64,000 nt of DNA from Rhodoplanes tepidamans. Its GTDB lineage: Bacteria; Pseudomonadota; Alphaproteobacteria; Rhizobiales; Xanthobacteraceae. Under the pieces are notes generated by a model, which was not told the origin of the DNA, made no database searches, and saw only the letters and a program-made list of their open reading frames with translations. Shown here in pieces: positions 25,070-34,279 of the stretch. A program made the position numbers and the translations under genes. The DNA lies in the NCBI RefSeq assembly GCF_030813915.1, contig NZ_JAUSUJ010000005.1, forward strand, positions 1 to 64,000. The letters run 5' to 3'. Position 1 is the stretch's first letter; every line of letters starts with the position of its first letter.

Positions 25070-26203
25070 TCAGTGTATGCCGAAACGGATCGGCTGGGTG
25101 AAGCCGCGGCCATGCCCGTCGGGCGGCGCCGGGAACGGCGAGGCGCGCCGCACGACCTCGACGCTCTCCCGGTCGAGGTGCGGATTTCCGCTGCCGCGCA
25201 AGAGGGTTACCCCGGTCACCCGGCCGCCGCCGTCGAGCGTGAAGCGCACCGTGGCGGTGCCGCCCTGGCCCTGCGAGCGGGCCTCGGCCGGATAGCGCTT
25301 GTGGCGCGCCAGATGGGCGGCGACCAGCCCCGGATAGTTCGAATGCGCGTCGGAGCGGCCGATCCCGATGCCGCTCGACCCGGCCGACGGGGCGGCGACC
25401 GCGACCCGCGTCTCGGTGCCCGCGCGCCCGCGCGGCTTGGCCGCCGATGGCTTGGCGACCTTCGGCTTCGGCGGCCGCACGGGGACCGGCTCGGTCTGAA
25501 CCGTCGGTGCCGCCTGCGGTTTTTCCGGCGGCGCCGGCACGGCGGCCGTCTCGGCGGCCGGCATCTCGGTGGTCAGCACCCGCTCGACCGGAGCCGGCGG
25601 GGGCGGCTGCTCGGCCGGCTGCTCGACCGCCGTCTCGGCGGGCGGCGGCGCTTCGGCGGTCGCGACCGGCTCCTGCGGCGGCTCCTGCGGCGCTTCCGGC
25701 GGCGGCGCGGTCTCGGGCCCGTCGGGCGGACCGGCCGGGGTCGCCGCGGCGGACGATTCGGCCTCCTCCGGGCCCGGGGTGGCGGCGGTGCCGGCGGCGC
25801 TGTCGGCGCCCAGCACCAGCTCGACCGACACGGATTCGACCCCGATGCTGGCGAGCGGCGTCACCGGCCGATCGAACAGGGCGTAGAGCGCCGCATGGGC
25901 GGCGATCGACGCCGCGAGCGTGCCGATCAGCAGGCCGGTGCGCGACGGGTGCCGCCACAGCGGCGCCGGACGATGCGCCTCGGCGACCGCCGCCGGTGCG
26001 GCGGCCGTGTCGGTGCCGGCTGGCCGGCGAAACGGAACGATGTTGTCGCCCTCGGGCAGCGGCACGTCGACCGCCCGGCCGGGCGGCGGCGCCGGCCGGA
26101 CCTCCGGCGGCGCGCGCAGGTCGGGCGCCGAGCCGGCACCGGCCGGACGCGGCCGGAGATCCGACGCTACGGGCGAGACTTGGGGCGACGACACTTGGGG
26201 CAT
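25070..26203 (-). CDS. tonB: TonB family energy transducer
   Basis: 377-aa TonB that couples the inner-membrane proton gradient to outer-membrane receptors for siderophores, haem or vitamin B12. It has a cytoplasmic extension of about 85 residues before the single TM helix (about 89-110), unusually long for TonB. A very long Pro/Ala/Glu-rich periplasm-spanning region (about 130-285) follows, then the C-terminal TonB fold (about 290-377) with the YPAEARSQGQGGTATVRFTLDGGG motif. No exbB or exbD is next to it. Divergent from the lyase gene at 26311 across about 107 bp. The iron-related neighbours fit its role. Confidence 0.88.
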   Translation of the reverse strand: MPQVSSPQVSPVASDLRPRPAGAGSAPDLRAPPEVRPAPPPGRAVDVPLPEGDNIVPFRRPAGTDTAAAPAAVAEAHRPAPLWRHPSRTGLLIGTLAASIAAHAALYALFDRPVTPLASIGVESVSVELVLGADSAAGTAATPGPEEAESSAAATPAGPPDGPETAPPPEAPQEPPQEPVATAEAPPPAETAVEQPAEQPPPPAPVERVLTTEMPAAETAAVPAPPEKPQAAPTVQTEPVPVRPPKPKVAKPSAAKPRGRAGTETRVAVAAPSAGSSGIGIGRSDAHSNYPGLVAAHLARHKRYPAEARSQGQGGTATVRFTLDGGGRVTGVTLLRGSGNPHLDRESVEVVRRASPFPAPPDGHGRGFTQPIRFGIH

Positions 26204-26310
26204 GGAGCTGCTTCGTACGGACCGTTAGTCTACCGTATCCGCCAAGTCCGTGACACCGGTATGCCGGCCCGCCGTTCCCGACCGGCCCTGCCCCGCCGCC
26301 GAAGGACCCC

Positions 26311-27669
26311 ATGCCCGCCACCGCCATCGACTCGATGATCCTGCGCGACGTCTTCGCCACCACCGCGATGCGCCGGATCTTCTCCGACGAGCACCGGCTG
26401 AAGCTCTATCTCGACATCGAGTCGGCACTCGCCCGGGTGCAGGCGGAGCTCGGCGTCATTCCGGCCGCGGCGGCCGAGGAGATCGCACGTCATTGCGCCG
26501 TCGACGAATTCGACCTGGAGAAGCTCAAGCGCGACACCGAGCGCATCGGTGCCCCGGTGCAGCCCGTGGTCGCGCAGCTGACGGCACTGTGCCGCGACGA
26601 CCTCGGCCAGTGGTGCCACTACGGCGCCACCACCCAGGACATCATGGACACGGCGACGGCGCTGCAGATGCGCGCCGCCTTCGCGATGATCGACGCCGAG
26701 CTCGCCGACATCGCCGAGGCGCTGGCGGATCTCGCCGGCGGCCACCGCGACACCGTGATGGCGGCACGCAGCCAGCTCCAGCACGCCATCCCGACCACGT
26801 TCGGCTTCAAGATGGCGGGCGTGCTCGCCGCCGTGCTGCGCGACCGGGCGCGTCTCGCCCAGCTCTCGCCGCGCGTGCTGGTCGGCCAGTTCGGCGGCGC
26901 CGTGGGGACGCTCGCCTCGCTCGGCGACAAGGGGCCGGCCGTGCACGCCGCCCTGATGGCGGAGCTCGGGCTCGCCGCCCCGGAAATCGCCTGGCACACG
27001 GCGCGCGACCGCGTCGCCGAGGCCGGCGCCTTCCTGGCGCTCGCCACCGGCACCTGCGGCAAGCTCGCCCGCGACGTGACGCTCCTGATGCAGACCGAGG
27101 TCGCCGAGGCGGCCGAGGCCGCGGCGCCCGGCCGCGGCTCGTCCAGCACCATGCCGCAGAAGCGCAATCCGGTGTCCTCGGTGATGATCCAGGCGGCCGT
27201 GCCGGTGGTGCGCCAGCTCGCCGGCACGCTGTTCGAGGCGATGGTTGAGGATCACGAGCGGGCGAGCGGCGCCTGGCAGATCGAGTGGATCGTGGTGCCG
27301 GAGATCTTTTGTCTCGCCGCCGGCGTCCTCGCCCACACCCGCGCCCTGGTGAGCGGCCTGACCGTCGATGCCGGCCGGATGCGGAGCAATCTCGGCATCA
27401 CCAACGGGCTGGTGACCGCGGAAGCCGTCGCCATGGGGCTCGCGCCCGTGATGGGCCGGGCGACGGCCCATCACCTCGTCGCCGAGCTGTCGCGCGAGGC
27501 GCTGAAGAGCGGGCGTGCGCTCGCCGATCTCCTGAAGGAGAGCGAGGCGGTGACCCGGCATCTCGATCCCGACGCCATCGACCAGCTCTGCGATCCGGCG
27601 AACTACACCGGGTCGGCGGGCGCCGCCGTCGACCGGGTGCTGGCGCTGCACGCGGCACGCGACGCCTGA
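26311..27669 (+). CDS. fumarase/aspartase-superfamily lyase (PcaB/adenylosuccinate lyase-like)
   Basis: 452-aa cytoplasmic enzyme of the class II fumarase/aspartase superfamily, probably homotetrameric. The family signature loop GSSSTMPQKRNPVSS (about residues 284-298) carries the catalytic Ser, and GATTQDIMDTA (about 104-114) and SQLQHAIPTTFGFKMAG are the other two conserved regions that build the active site. Overall it resembles 3-carboxy-cis,cis-muconate cycloisomerase and related lyases more than housekeeping PurB, which is usually about 435 aa with a different start. No other protocatechuate-pathway gene is nearby, so the substrate cannot be assigned. Confidence 0.85.
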   Translation: MPATAIDSMILRDVFATTAMRRIFSDEHRLKLYLDIESALARVQAELGVIPAAAAEEIARHCAVDEFDLEKLKRDTERIGAPVQPVVAQLTALCRDDLGQWCHYGATTQDIMDTATALQMRAAFAMIDAELADIAEALADLAGGHRDTVMAARSQLQHAIPTTFGFKMAGVLAAVLRDRARLAQLSPRVLVGQFGGAVGTLASLGDKGPAVHAALMAELGLAAPEIAWHTARDRVAEAGAFLALATGTCGKLARDVTLLMQTEVAEAAEAAAPGRGSSSTMPQKRNPVSSVMIQAAVPVVRQLAGTLFEAMVEDHERASGAWQIEWIVVPEIFCLAAGVLAHTRALVSGLTVDAGRMRSNLGITNGLVTAEAVAMGLAPVMGRATAHHLVAELSREALKSGRALADLLKESEAVTRHLDPDAIDQLCDPANYTGSAGAAVDRVLALHAARDA

Positions 27670-27730
27670 GCCGGCCGGGCCGCATCGGCGAGCCGCGCCT
27701 GCGTCGGCCGCGCTCGCCTCGCACGCGAGA

Positions 27731-28054
27731 TCAGGCGACCGGCTCCCCGGACGGGGCGAGCGGCGCCACGGCGGCCGCCCCGTGCTCCGCCGGAACGGCC
27801 GGTGGCTTCTCGGCACGACCGGTAGGCTGCCGGAATCCGATCGCCTCCAGCGCCTGCGCGCACAGCCTGGCGGGATCCCGCTCCCCCTCGGTCGCCCGGG
27901 TCATGATGTGCATGGCTGCGGCGGCCTTCACGAGCGTGAGCGCCTGACCGCAGTGGAGGGTGCCGCAGACCCTCTCGAAGGCCTCCTCCATGGCCGCGAT
28001 GGTCGCCCGATCGAAGCGAGAGGACGTCCACAGGCCGGGCGTCGTGATGGACAT
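27731..28054 (-). CDS. hypothetical protein, 107 aa
   Basis: Not recognised. A soluble, mainly helical protein: a conserved-looking core (ATIAAMEEAFERVCGTLHCGQALTLVKAAAAMHIMTRATEGERDPARLCAQALEAIGF) followed by a Pro/Ala-rich C-terminal tail of about 30 residues. The ATG at 28054 has a good AGGAAG ribosome site 6 bp upstream. It is the last of three small genes on the minus strand (28556 to 27731), spaced by about 70 and 35 bp, which could be one transcript. Composition fits its neighbours. Confidence 0.65.
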   Translation of the reverse strand: MSITTPGLWTSSRFDRATIAAMEEAFERVCGTLHCGQALTLVKAAAAMHIMTRATEGERDPARLCAQALEAIGFRQPTGRAEKPPAVPAEHGAAAVAPLAPSGEPVA

Positions 28055-28122
28055 GGGCTTCCTGCTTTCTCTCGACAGCCGGCCGTGGCGGCGGATCAGG
28101 GGACATGCATTCGCATCCGCGA

Positions 28123-28323
28123 TCACGACGTCCGCGGGCGCTCCTTCAGGACGAACAGCAGGTGATGGCCGGACTGCCAGTCGGCCATGACATGCCCGCA
28201 CACCTCGCAACACACGCCGCTGCGGTCCTGCACCGCCGTCTCCTCGATGCGCACCGCATACAAGGCGCCGCAGCTCTCGCACGTGAACTCACCGCCGATG
28301 GCGGTGTCACGGGTCTCGGCCAT
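28123..28323 (-). CDS. small zinc-ribbon protein, 66 aa
   Basis: 66-aa protein with two Cys pairs, CESC (about residues 15-18) and CEVC (about 40-43), plus an adjacent Cys. This is the arrangement of a one-metal zinc ribbon like those at the N-terminus of MJ0042-type proteins. The C-terminal DWQSGHHLLFVLKERP is basic with two His. Probably a small regulator or assembly factor; the function is unknown. The start was chosen at the ATG giving the compact ribbon. It lies between two other small genes. Confidence 0.65.
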   Translation of the reverse strand: MAETRDTAIGGEFTCESCGALYAVRIEETAVQDRSGVCCEVCGHVMADWQSGHHLLFVLKERPRTS

Positions 28324-28358
28324 GGTCGATCCGCCGGCTTCCGAGGCCGCGCAGCCCG

Positions 28359-28556
28359 TCAGCGGCGCATCACCTCGATCTCGCTCTCCCTGACGACCCG
28401 CTCGCAGACCTCGCGGCCGCTCTTGATGCGGTACTGAAAGTCGCCGTCCGTGTAAGGAAGCTGACGAACGATCTCCCACGGCCCTTCGGTGACCTGGCGA
28501 TGGAGCATTCCGCCGAGAAGGCGCACGTTCTGTCCGGGACGAAACTTGTGATTCAT
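28359..28556 (-). CDS. small conserved hypothetical protein, 65 aa
   Basis: 65-aa basic protein of predicted beta structure (FRPGQNVRLLGG and WEIVRQLPYTDGDFQYRIKS). The pattern suggests a small SH3-like barrel of the kind seen in short proteins of other Rhizobiales, but I cannot name the family. A GGAG ribosome site precedes the ATG at 28556. First of the small-gene trio; the long non-coding stretch upstream must contain its promoter. Confidence 0.6.
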   Translation of the reverse strand: MNHKFRPGQNVRLLGGMLHRQVTEGPWEIVRQLPYTDGDFQYRIKSGREVCERVVRESEIEVMRR

Positions 28557-29292
28557 GTCGTCACTCCACAACCGGCATGTCCACGGATGTCGTCCGGCCA
28601 TGCCGGCACCGGCGACACCTCCAGCGATGCAGCGTGCCCGAAGAGACGGGTCCGAAGACGAGACACGTGTCCGACGGTGTCCTCCGCCGACGATGTCCTC
28701 CGCTTCGACACAATCCGGCCGGATCGGAACCACCGGCGCCGCACCACCGGCTGCCTGCGACATTCGACAGACGAGAATCCGGACACGGGACGGTCCGGAG
28801 AAACGATCGACCGGACGATCGACCAAGCACCGCGCCGCCGTCGATCGTGGCGCGCGAGACTGCACGAGCGGTCGATCCCGTGAGAACCCCAGTCCTCGAT
28901 CGGGGTCCGGCCCGAATGAACGTCACCTCGGCGCCCCGGGATGGCTGGAGCGCGATCGGTTCCTCGTCCCGCGGCGCAGTCGGAGCGCGCCGCCAGTCGC
29001 CTCAATGTGGGGGTTCGGCAGGCGAACGTCGAGGCCTTTCTCCGGAATTGGCACCCGACCCGTCACTCGGCGGTATCGGGTGCCGGCGACATCTTCTTAT
29101 GCGTTATTTGATCCAGATCAGGACTGCGGCCGTACTTTGCTGTTGGAAGGCGGATGTCGGGGGCAATGTCCCAGTGGGCGCAGGATCTTGTCGGTCGCAC
29201 GGGGCGCCGACAGCCGAGAGCCGGGCCGCCGACCCGAAGGCCGCACGAGCATCGAACATTCGTCTCGCGGGTCGCCGACCGGAGAACGCACC
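28557..29292. other. 736-bp stretch without a supported gene
   Basis: Open frames here read as Arg/Pro-rich antisense-type sequence without domain-like pattern or convincing ribosome sites. GC is lower than in nearby genes. Visible structure is limited to a tandem 10-bp repeat (ACGATCGACC at 28803 and 28815) and other GATCGA-containing words. The stretch separates divergent small genes at 28556 (minus) and 29293 (plus), so at least two promoters should lie within it. An RNA gene is possible but I cannot identify one. Confidence 0.5.
28803..28824. repeat. 10-bp direct repeat in intergenic region
   Basis: ACGATCGACC occurs at 28803-28812 and 28815-28824, a 12-bp period, between divergent small genes. 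Possible operator; low certainty. Confidence 0.35.
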
Positions 29293-29598
29293 ATGCCGCT
29301 CCCGCCGGAGCTTCGACACGCAGCGGTCATCCGGGACGAGATGGAAGCGCTGTCGACGCTCGACCGCGCTCTGTCGATGTCGGGCTGCACGGTCCGCGAC
29401 GCCAACCTGCTGCGCGGCCTGCTGCTCGCCAAGGCGGCCGTGATCGCCGTGAACCGAACGACCGGCGAGGTGGTGGTCGGGTTCCACCGCATCGAAAGCC
29501 CCCAGCGCCGGCGCTGGTTCACGCTCGGCGACGGCGGCATGAACTTCGTCTGGGAGAGCGACGGCGAAACCGCCGTCCCCGAACCGCCGCTGCAGTGA
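29293..29598 (+). CDS. hypothetical protein, 101 aa
   Basis: Unrecognised soluble protein of 101 aa. The start has a clear GGAG site 8 bp upstream of the ATG at 29293. An N-terminal helical part (ELRHAAVIRDEMEALSTLDRALSMSG) leads to a beta-rich second half (AVIAVNRTTGEVVVGFHRI, RRWFTLGDGGMNFVW). No Cys cluster or membrane segment. Convergent with the glycosyltransferase gene, whose end is 30 bp away. Confidence 0.6.
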   Translation: MPLPPELRHAAVIRDEMEALSTLDRALSMSGCTVRDANLLRGLLLAKAAVIAVNRTTGEVVVGFHRIESPQRRRWFTLGDGGMNFVWESDGETAVPEPPLQ

Positions 29599-29628
29599 CG
29601 GCGCCCGGCGGCCTCCCGAGCGGCACTC

Positions 29629-31710
29629 TCAGTCGACGTAGAGCTTGACCTCGTTCAGGCCGCCGCCGGCGCCGCGGAACGACAGCACCTCGAGACGCAC
29701 CGCATCGCTCGACGGCACCGGCGGGTCGAGCGTGCGCTCGGTCCACCAGGGAAACGGCGCGAGCGCGAGCTCGACGGTGCGGACCGGCCGTCCACCCTGG
29801 AGGAAGACGGCACGGATCCGCTCGGTCGCGCGGTCCGCCGCTCCCCCGTTGCGGGTGCCGAGGAGGGCGAGCCGGCGCACCGGGCTCGGCGCCCGGAACG
29901 TGATGGTCAGCACCCCGGGCGTGCCGGCCGGCGCCAGCCAGTGATCGTCGCAGATCTCGAACACGCTGCGGTCGTCGACCGCGGCAGCCGGATGCGCGGG
30001 GTCCGCCGCCTCGCCCTCCACCCGGGCGACGGCGACGAGGCTCGCCTCCAGGCGCGCCAGCCGGTCGCGCCGCAGGTAGAGCCGCGGACAGCGCTCCGGC
30101 GGCACGACTCGCGAGGCGAGCACGAACTCCTCGGCCAGGACCGCCGCGAAGGCCGGGAAGGACGCCACGCCCTGCCGCGCCGGGTCGGTGAAGCCGAACG
30201 CGCCCGGCGACACCACGTCGACCACGATGTCGGGCCGGCGGCGGGCGAAATCCGCCATGAAGCGGTCGCGGAAGTAGGGCTGCAGCGCCGTGTCGTAGAC
30301 CTGGTTCTCGCTGGTGGCGTCGCGGGTCGCCGGCGGCAGCGCATTATCGACGTGGCACTCGGCCCGCCACCCCCAGCACACGATGGCCTCGTCGGCGGCC
30401 GGCCGCAGCCAGCGCAGCGCCCGTGGCGCCTCGAACGGCTTCGCCGTCAGGAAGACCTCGCCCGGCCCGGCCCGATAGGCGGCGAGATAGGCCGCCTGCC
30501 AGCGGCCGCCGGCCAGCCCCGGCCCGGCGCAGGCGATGGCGAGCGCCGCCACGGCCAGCCCCCGCCGGACCGACGCGGCCGTCCGGTCGAGCAGGACCGA
30601 CGCCGCGAGCGCGGCGGCGACCGCCAGGGCCGGCACGGCGAGCAACAGATAATGGTCGCTGAGCCGGCGCGGCGTTTCGATGGCGAGCACGGTGGCGGGC
30701 GCGAGCACCAGCAGCAGGAGCGCGGCCCGGCGCTGCAGCGACGTCGTGCGCGGCCTGTCGCGCAGGACGAGGCGGACCATCGCAGCGAGGCCGAGGATCG
30801 CGGTGCCTATCATCAGGGCGAGCACCGCCGGATTGCGCCACAGCAGCGCCGCGAGCGCCGACGGGCCCGGCGGCCCGGCCCGCAGCACCTGCTGGAGGAC
30901 GGCGCTTCTGAAGGCATCGTCGAGCCCGCCGGCGAGCCCGACCGGCACCAGGATCACGGCGGCCGGGATCAGGGCCGCCGCGGCGAGCCCGGCCGCCCGG
31001 CCGACGCGGTCCGTCATGGTGGCCGCCGTGGCGGCGCCGGCCCAGAGGACGAACAGCCCGACCGCGGCGGCCAGCGGGACCGCCTGCGGCTTGGCGAACG
31101 GCACTGCCCCGAGCACCACGGCGGCGGCCGCCAGCGAGAGGCCCCCCGCGCCCGTGGTGCCGCACGCCAGCAGCGCGAGCGCCACGGCCACCAGGGTGAT
31201 CGGCAGCGTCTCGCTGGAGTAATGGACGAAGTCCGGCCCCAGGGCCGACCCGAAGAAGAGAACCACGGGTACGGTCGCCAGCATGGCGCCGGCGAGCCCG
31301 GCGAGCCGGCGGGCCGCCGCGAACAGGCCCGCGATGGTGAGGCAGGTCAGAGCGGCTGCGGTGAGGCGGCCGGAATAGAGGGTGATGTCGCCGCCGAACA
31401 GGCGCGGCCAGGTCAGCACCATGCCGGCGAGCGGCCCCGAGGTGGTCGGATCGGCGACCGTCCAGTCGAGCCAGCCGAAGGAGGCCCGGAGCGCGTTGGC
31501 GGCGAACAGTGCCTCGTCGGGATTGAGCACCGGATCGTAGGCGAAGACGGTCGCCCGCACCGCGACCACCAGGACGACGCTCGCACCCAGGAAGGCGCCC
31601 GCGATGCGCCGGTCGCGCCCGCCCGGATCGGGCCGGGGCCGGCCGGCCGCGGCGATCAGCAGCGCCGCGACCAGGAGCCAGACGAGCCGACAGACGTCGA
31701 GGACGGACAT
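29629..31710 (-). CDS. membrane glycosyltransferase (ArnT/PMT-like) with C-terminal soluble domain
   Basis: 693-aa protein whose first 440 or so residues are polytopic (about 11-12 TM helices), with the acidic NPDEALFAANALR motif in the first periplasmic loop, as in GT-C lipid-sugar transferases of the ArnT/PMT/GT83 type. A periplasmic segment (CWGWRAECHVDNALPP, DIVVDVVSPGAFGF) and a C-terminal beta-sandwich-like region (about 590-693; ICDDHWLAPAGTPGVLTITFRAPSPVRRLALLGTRNG) follow, reminiscent of discoidin/carbohydrate-binding folds. It would add a sugar from a polyprenyl carrier to a cell-surface acceptor. It lies 145 bp downstream of a c-di-GMP gene on the same strand. The start was placed at ATG 31710, where the first TM helix begins; the ribosome site is weak. 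Confidence 0.75.
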   Translation of the reverse strand: MSVLDVCRLVWLLVAALLIAAAGRPRPDPGGRDRRIAGAFLGASVVLVVAVRATVFAYDPVLNPDEALFAANALRASFGWLDWTVADPTTSGPLAGMVLTWPRLFGGDITLYSGRLTAAALTCLTIAGLFAAARRLAGLAGAMLATVPVVLFFGSALGPDFVHYSSETLPITLVAVALALLACGTTGAGGLSLAAAAVVLGAVPFAKPQAVPLAAAVGLFVLWAGAATAATMTDRVGRAAGLAAAALIPAAVILVPVGLAGGLDDAFRSAVLQQVLRAGPPGPSALAALLWRNPAVLALMIGTAILGLAAMVRLVLRDRPRTTSLQRRAALLLLVLAPATVLAIETPRRLSDHYLLLAVPALAVAAALAASVLLDRTAASVRRGLAVAALAIACAGPGLAGGRWQAAYLAAYRAGPGEVFLTAKPFEAPRALRWLRPAADEAIVCWGWRAECHVDNALPPATRDATSENQVYDTALQPYFRDRFMADFARRRPDIVVDVVSPGAFGFTDPARQGVASFPAFAAVLAEEFVLASRVVPPERCPRLYLRRDRLARLEASLVAVARVEGEAADPAHPAAAVDDRSVFEICDDHWLAPAGTPGVLTITFRAPSPVRRLALLGTRNGGAADRATERIRAVFLQGGRPVRTVELALAPFPWWTERTLDPPVPSSDAVRLEVLSFRGAGGGLNEVKLYVD

Positions 31711-31855
31711 GGGCGGCTGCGGGTACGGGCGATCCCGGGCGAGCGACACGAGCCACCGGCGCGGCGACCCTGTCGATCCGGCGGGCGACGACCCAACCGA
31801 TACGATCGACCGCCCCGTCGCGCAACCGTCGTGCGGCGAGCCGCGGGGACGGCGA

Positions 31856-34279
31856 TCAGGCCGGATGGGCGCGCTTCGGCCGGCGGACGGCCGGCGTCGC
31901 ACGCGGCCGCGACGGCCCCACCGCGGTGGCCGTCAGGGCCTTCAGCCGCGACAGCTCGTAGCTCGCCACGAAGGCGGCGATCTCGTCGGCGGGCAGCGGC
32001 CGGCTGAACAGGTAGCCCTGGATCTGGTCGCACCCGCGCGCGCGCAGGAAAGCCTCCTGCGCCTCGGTCTCGACCCCCTCGGCCACGATGGCGACGTCGA
32101 GTGCCTTTCCGAGCGCCAGGATCGCCTCCGCGATCGCCGCATCGTCGGGATTGTCGAGGACGTCGCGGATGAACGAGCTGTCGATCTTGATCGTGTCCAC
32201 CGGGAACTGCTTGACCAGCGCCATCGACGAGTAGCCGGTGCCGAAGTCGTCGATCGCCAGGTGGACGCCGCGCTCGCGCAGCGCCGTCAGGAGCGGCAGG
32301 GTCCGCTCGAAGTTCTCGACCACCACGGTCTCGGTGATCTCGAGCTCGAGCAGATCGGGCCGCAGCCCCGACTGGGCGAGCGCCGCCTCGATGTCGGCGA
32401 GCAGCGACTCGTCGGCGAACTGGCGCGGCGACAGGTTGACGGCGACCCGCAGCGGCGCGAGCCCCTGGTTCTGCCACGCCACCGCCTGGGCGCAGGCCGT
32501 CGCCAGCACCCAGCGGCCGATCGGGACGATCAGCCCGGTCTCCTCGGCGAGCGGGACGAAGCGGGCCGGCGACACGAGGCCGAGGGCCGGATGGCGCCAG
32601 CGCACCAGCGCCTCGATCCCGGAGATGTCCCCGGTCGCGATCCGGCGCTTGGGCTGATAGTGCAGCACCAGCTCGTTTCGCTCCAGCGCGCCGCGCAGGC
32701 CGGTCTCCAGCACCAGCCGCTCGAAGGAGCGGCGCTCGATGACGGGCGAGAACAGGCGGAAGCAGCCGCGGCCCTCCTCCTTGGCGAGATACATGGCGGC
32801 GTCGGCGTTGCGGGCCAGAGTCTCCGCGTCGTGACCGTCGGTCGGATAGAACGCCCCGCCGATGCTGACCGAGATCCGGCACTCCTGGTCGAGCACCACG
32901 ATCGGGGCGGCGACGGCCGCCAGGATGGCGCGGGCGACCTCGGCGACCCCGTCCGCGTCGGAGACGCTGCGCAGCAGCACCAGGAACTCGTCGCCGCCGA
33001 GCCGGGAGACCACGTCGTCGGCGCCGACGCAGCTGGCGAGCCGGGTCGCGACCTCCTTCAGGAGCAGGTCGCCGGCGGCATGCCCCAGCGTATCGTTGAT
33101 GTACTTGAAGCGGTCGAGATCGAGGAACAGCACGGCGAAGCGCCGCCGGCCGGCGCGGGCGACGACCTCGTCCAGGGTGCGGCCGAACAGGGCGCGGTTG
33201 GGCAGCCCGGTCAGCTCGTCGTGGGTGGCGAGCCACTCGGCCCGGGCGACGGCCCGCTCGCGCTCGGTGACGTCCTCGAACAGCACGACGGCGCCGCCGT
33301 CGGCGATCGGCCATTGCGACAGCAGGATGGTGCGATCGCCGGCGATCGCCATGGTGGAGCTGCTCGGGGCGCCCCCGGCGAGCCGGCCCTCGAAGAAGGC
33401 CGTCATCTCGGCGGCGTCTCGCCCCGGATGGTTGCCGGCCCCGATGCTGCGCGCCAGCATCTCGCGGACCGTCATGCCGGGCCGGAACGTGCCCGGCGGC
33501 AGCCTGTAGATCTCGCACAGGCGGGTGTTGCTGACCACCAGCCGACCGCGGCGGTCGAACATGCACAGGCCGTGCGACATGTTGCTCAGCGCCGCCTCGA
33601 ACCGCATGTTCTGGTCGGCGAGCGAGCGCGCCAGCGCGCTCTTCTCGCGCTGCTCGAGCAGATGGCGCAGGCTGCGCCGGCCGAGTGTGACGGCGAGCTC
33701 CACCGCGGCCGCCAGATAGAGCAGCGTGACGACGGCGAAGATCTGATACGCGGCGCCGCCGTGCAGCAGCGCGCCGAGCGCGATCGGCACGAGGGTGAGG
33801 ACGATCTGGACGATCGCCACCGGCGGCCGGCCGGCATTGCGAGCCGTCGCACCGGCCGTGTAGCCTATGGTGGCGGCGTCGGCCAGGAGATGGACGACCG
33901 GATCGTCGACGGCGAGGCTGGCGGCGAGGCAGAGCAGCCCGAGCAGGGCCGCGAAGGACCAGGCGCCGGCCACCCACAGGGTCTCCCAGCGGCGCACGGT
34001 CTGGACCGTGCTGTGCGGCCCGATCGGAGCACGCCGATAAGCCAGCACGAGCCACAGCCGGGCGGCCGCGACGAGCGCCAGCGTAACGGAGACGGCGGTC
34101 AGCCAGGCGCTGCCGGTCCGCAGGCTGACGACGGCGCCGATCAGGACGCTGCTCCCCCACCCCAGCATCAGGGAGGGCAACGGCGTGTAGAGCCCGGCGA
34201 TCAGCTCGGCATGAACGTCGGCGGGCAACCGCTTCCGCCCGTGGCCGCCGAACAGCTTCCTCCCTGCCGTTACCTGCAT
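31856..34279 (-). CDS. membrane PAS-GGDEF-EAL cyclic-di-GMP protein
   Basis: 807-aa bifunctional c-di-GMP enzyme. About five or six N-terminal TM helices (about 35-205) are followed by a PAS domain (MSHGLCMFDRRGRLVVSN), then GGDEF with an intact RLGGDEF active loop, then EAL with EALVRW, NLSP, EITETV, DDFGTGYSS, KIDSSF and AEGVET, so all metal and catalytic residues for phosphodiesterase activity are present. The allosteric I-site is degenerate: GADD stands where RxxD is expected five residues before GGDEF, so product inhibition may be lost. Start chosen at ATG 34279; a TTG 39 bp upstream also reads in frame. Follows the DUF2336 gene by 100 bp. Confidence 0.92.
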   Translation of the reverse strand: MQVTAGRKLFGGHGRKRLPADVHAELIAGLYTPLPSLMLGWGSSVLIGAVVSLRTGSAWLTAVSVTLALVAAARLWLVLAYRRAPIGPHSTVQTVRRWETLWVAGAWSFAALLGLLCLAASLAVDDPVVHLLADAATIGYTAGATARNAGRPPVAIVQIVLTLVPIALGALLHGGAAYQIFAVVTLLYLAAAVELAVTLGRRSLRHLLEQREKSALARSLADQNMRFEAALSNMSHGLCMFDRRGRLVVSNTRLCEIYRLPPGTFRPGMTVREMLARSIGAGNHPGRDAAEMTAFFEGRLAGGAPSSSTMAIAGDRTILLSQWPIADGGAVVLFEDVTERERAVARAEWLATHDELTGLPNRALFGRTLDEVVARAGRRRFAVLFLDLDRFKYINDTLGHAAGDLLLKEVATRLASCVGADDVVSRLGGDEFLVLLRSVSDADGVAEVARAILAAVAAPIVVLDQECRISVSIGGAFYPTDGHDAETLARNADAAMYLAKEEGRGCFRLFSPVIERRSFERLVLETGLRGALERNELVLHYQPKRRIATGDISGIEALVRWRHPALGLVSPARFVPLAEETGLIVPIGRWVLATACAQAVAWQNQGLAPLRVAVNLSPRQFADESLLADIEAALAQSGLRPDLLELEITETVVVENFERTLPLLTALRERGVHLAIDDFGTGYSSMALVKQFPVDTIKIDSSFIRDVLDNPDDAAIAEAILALGKALDVAIVAEGVETEAQEAFLRARGCDQIQGYLFSRPLPADEIAAFVASYELSRLKALTATAVGPSRPRATPAVRRPKRAHPA

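Noticed and set aside
26311..27669. Assignment as housekeeping adenylosuccinate lyase purB or as a firm pcaB
   Set aside because: Superfamily motifs are clear, but no purine or protocatechuate genes are nearby and the sequence alone does not decide the substrate.
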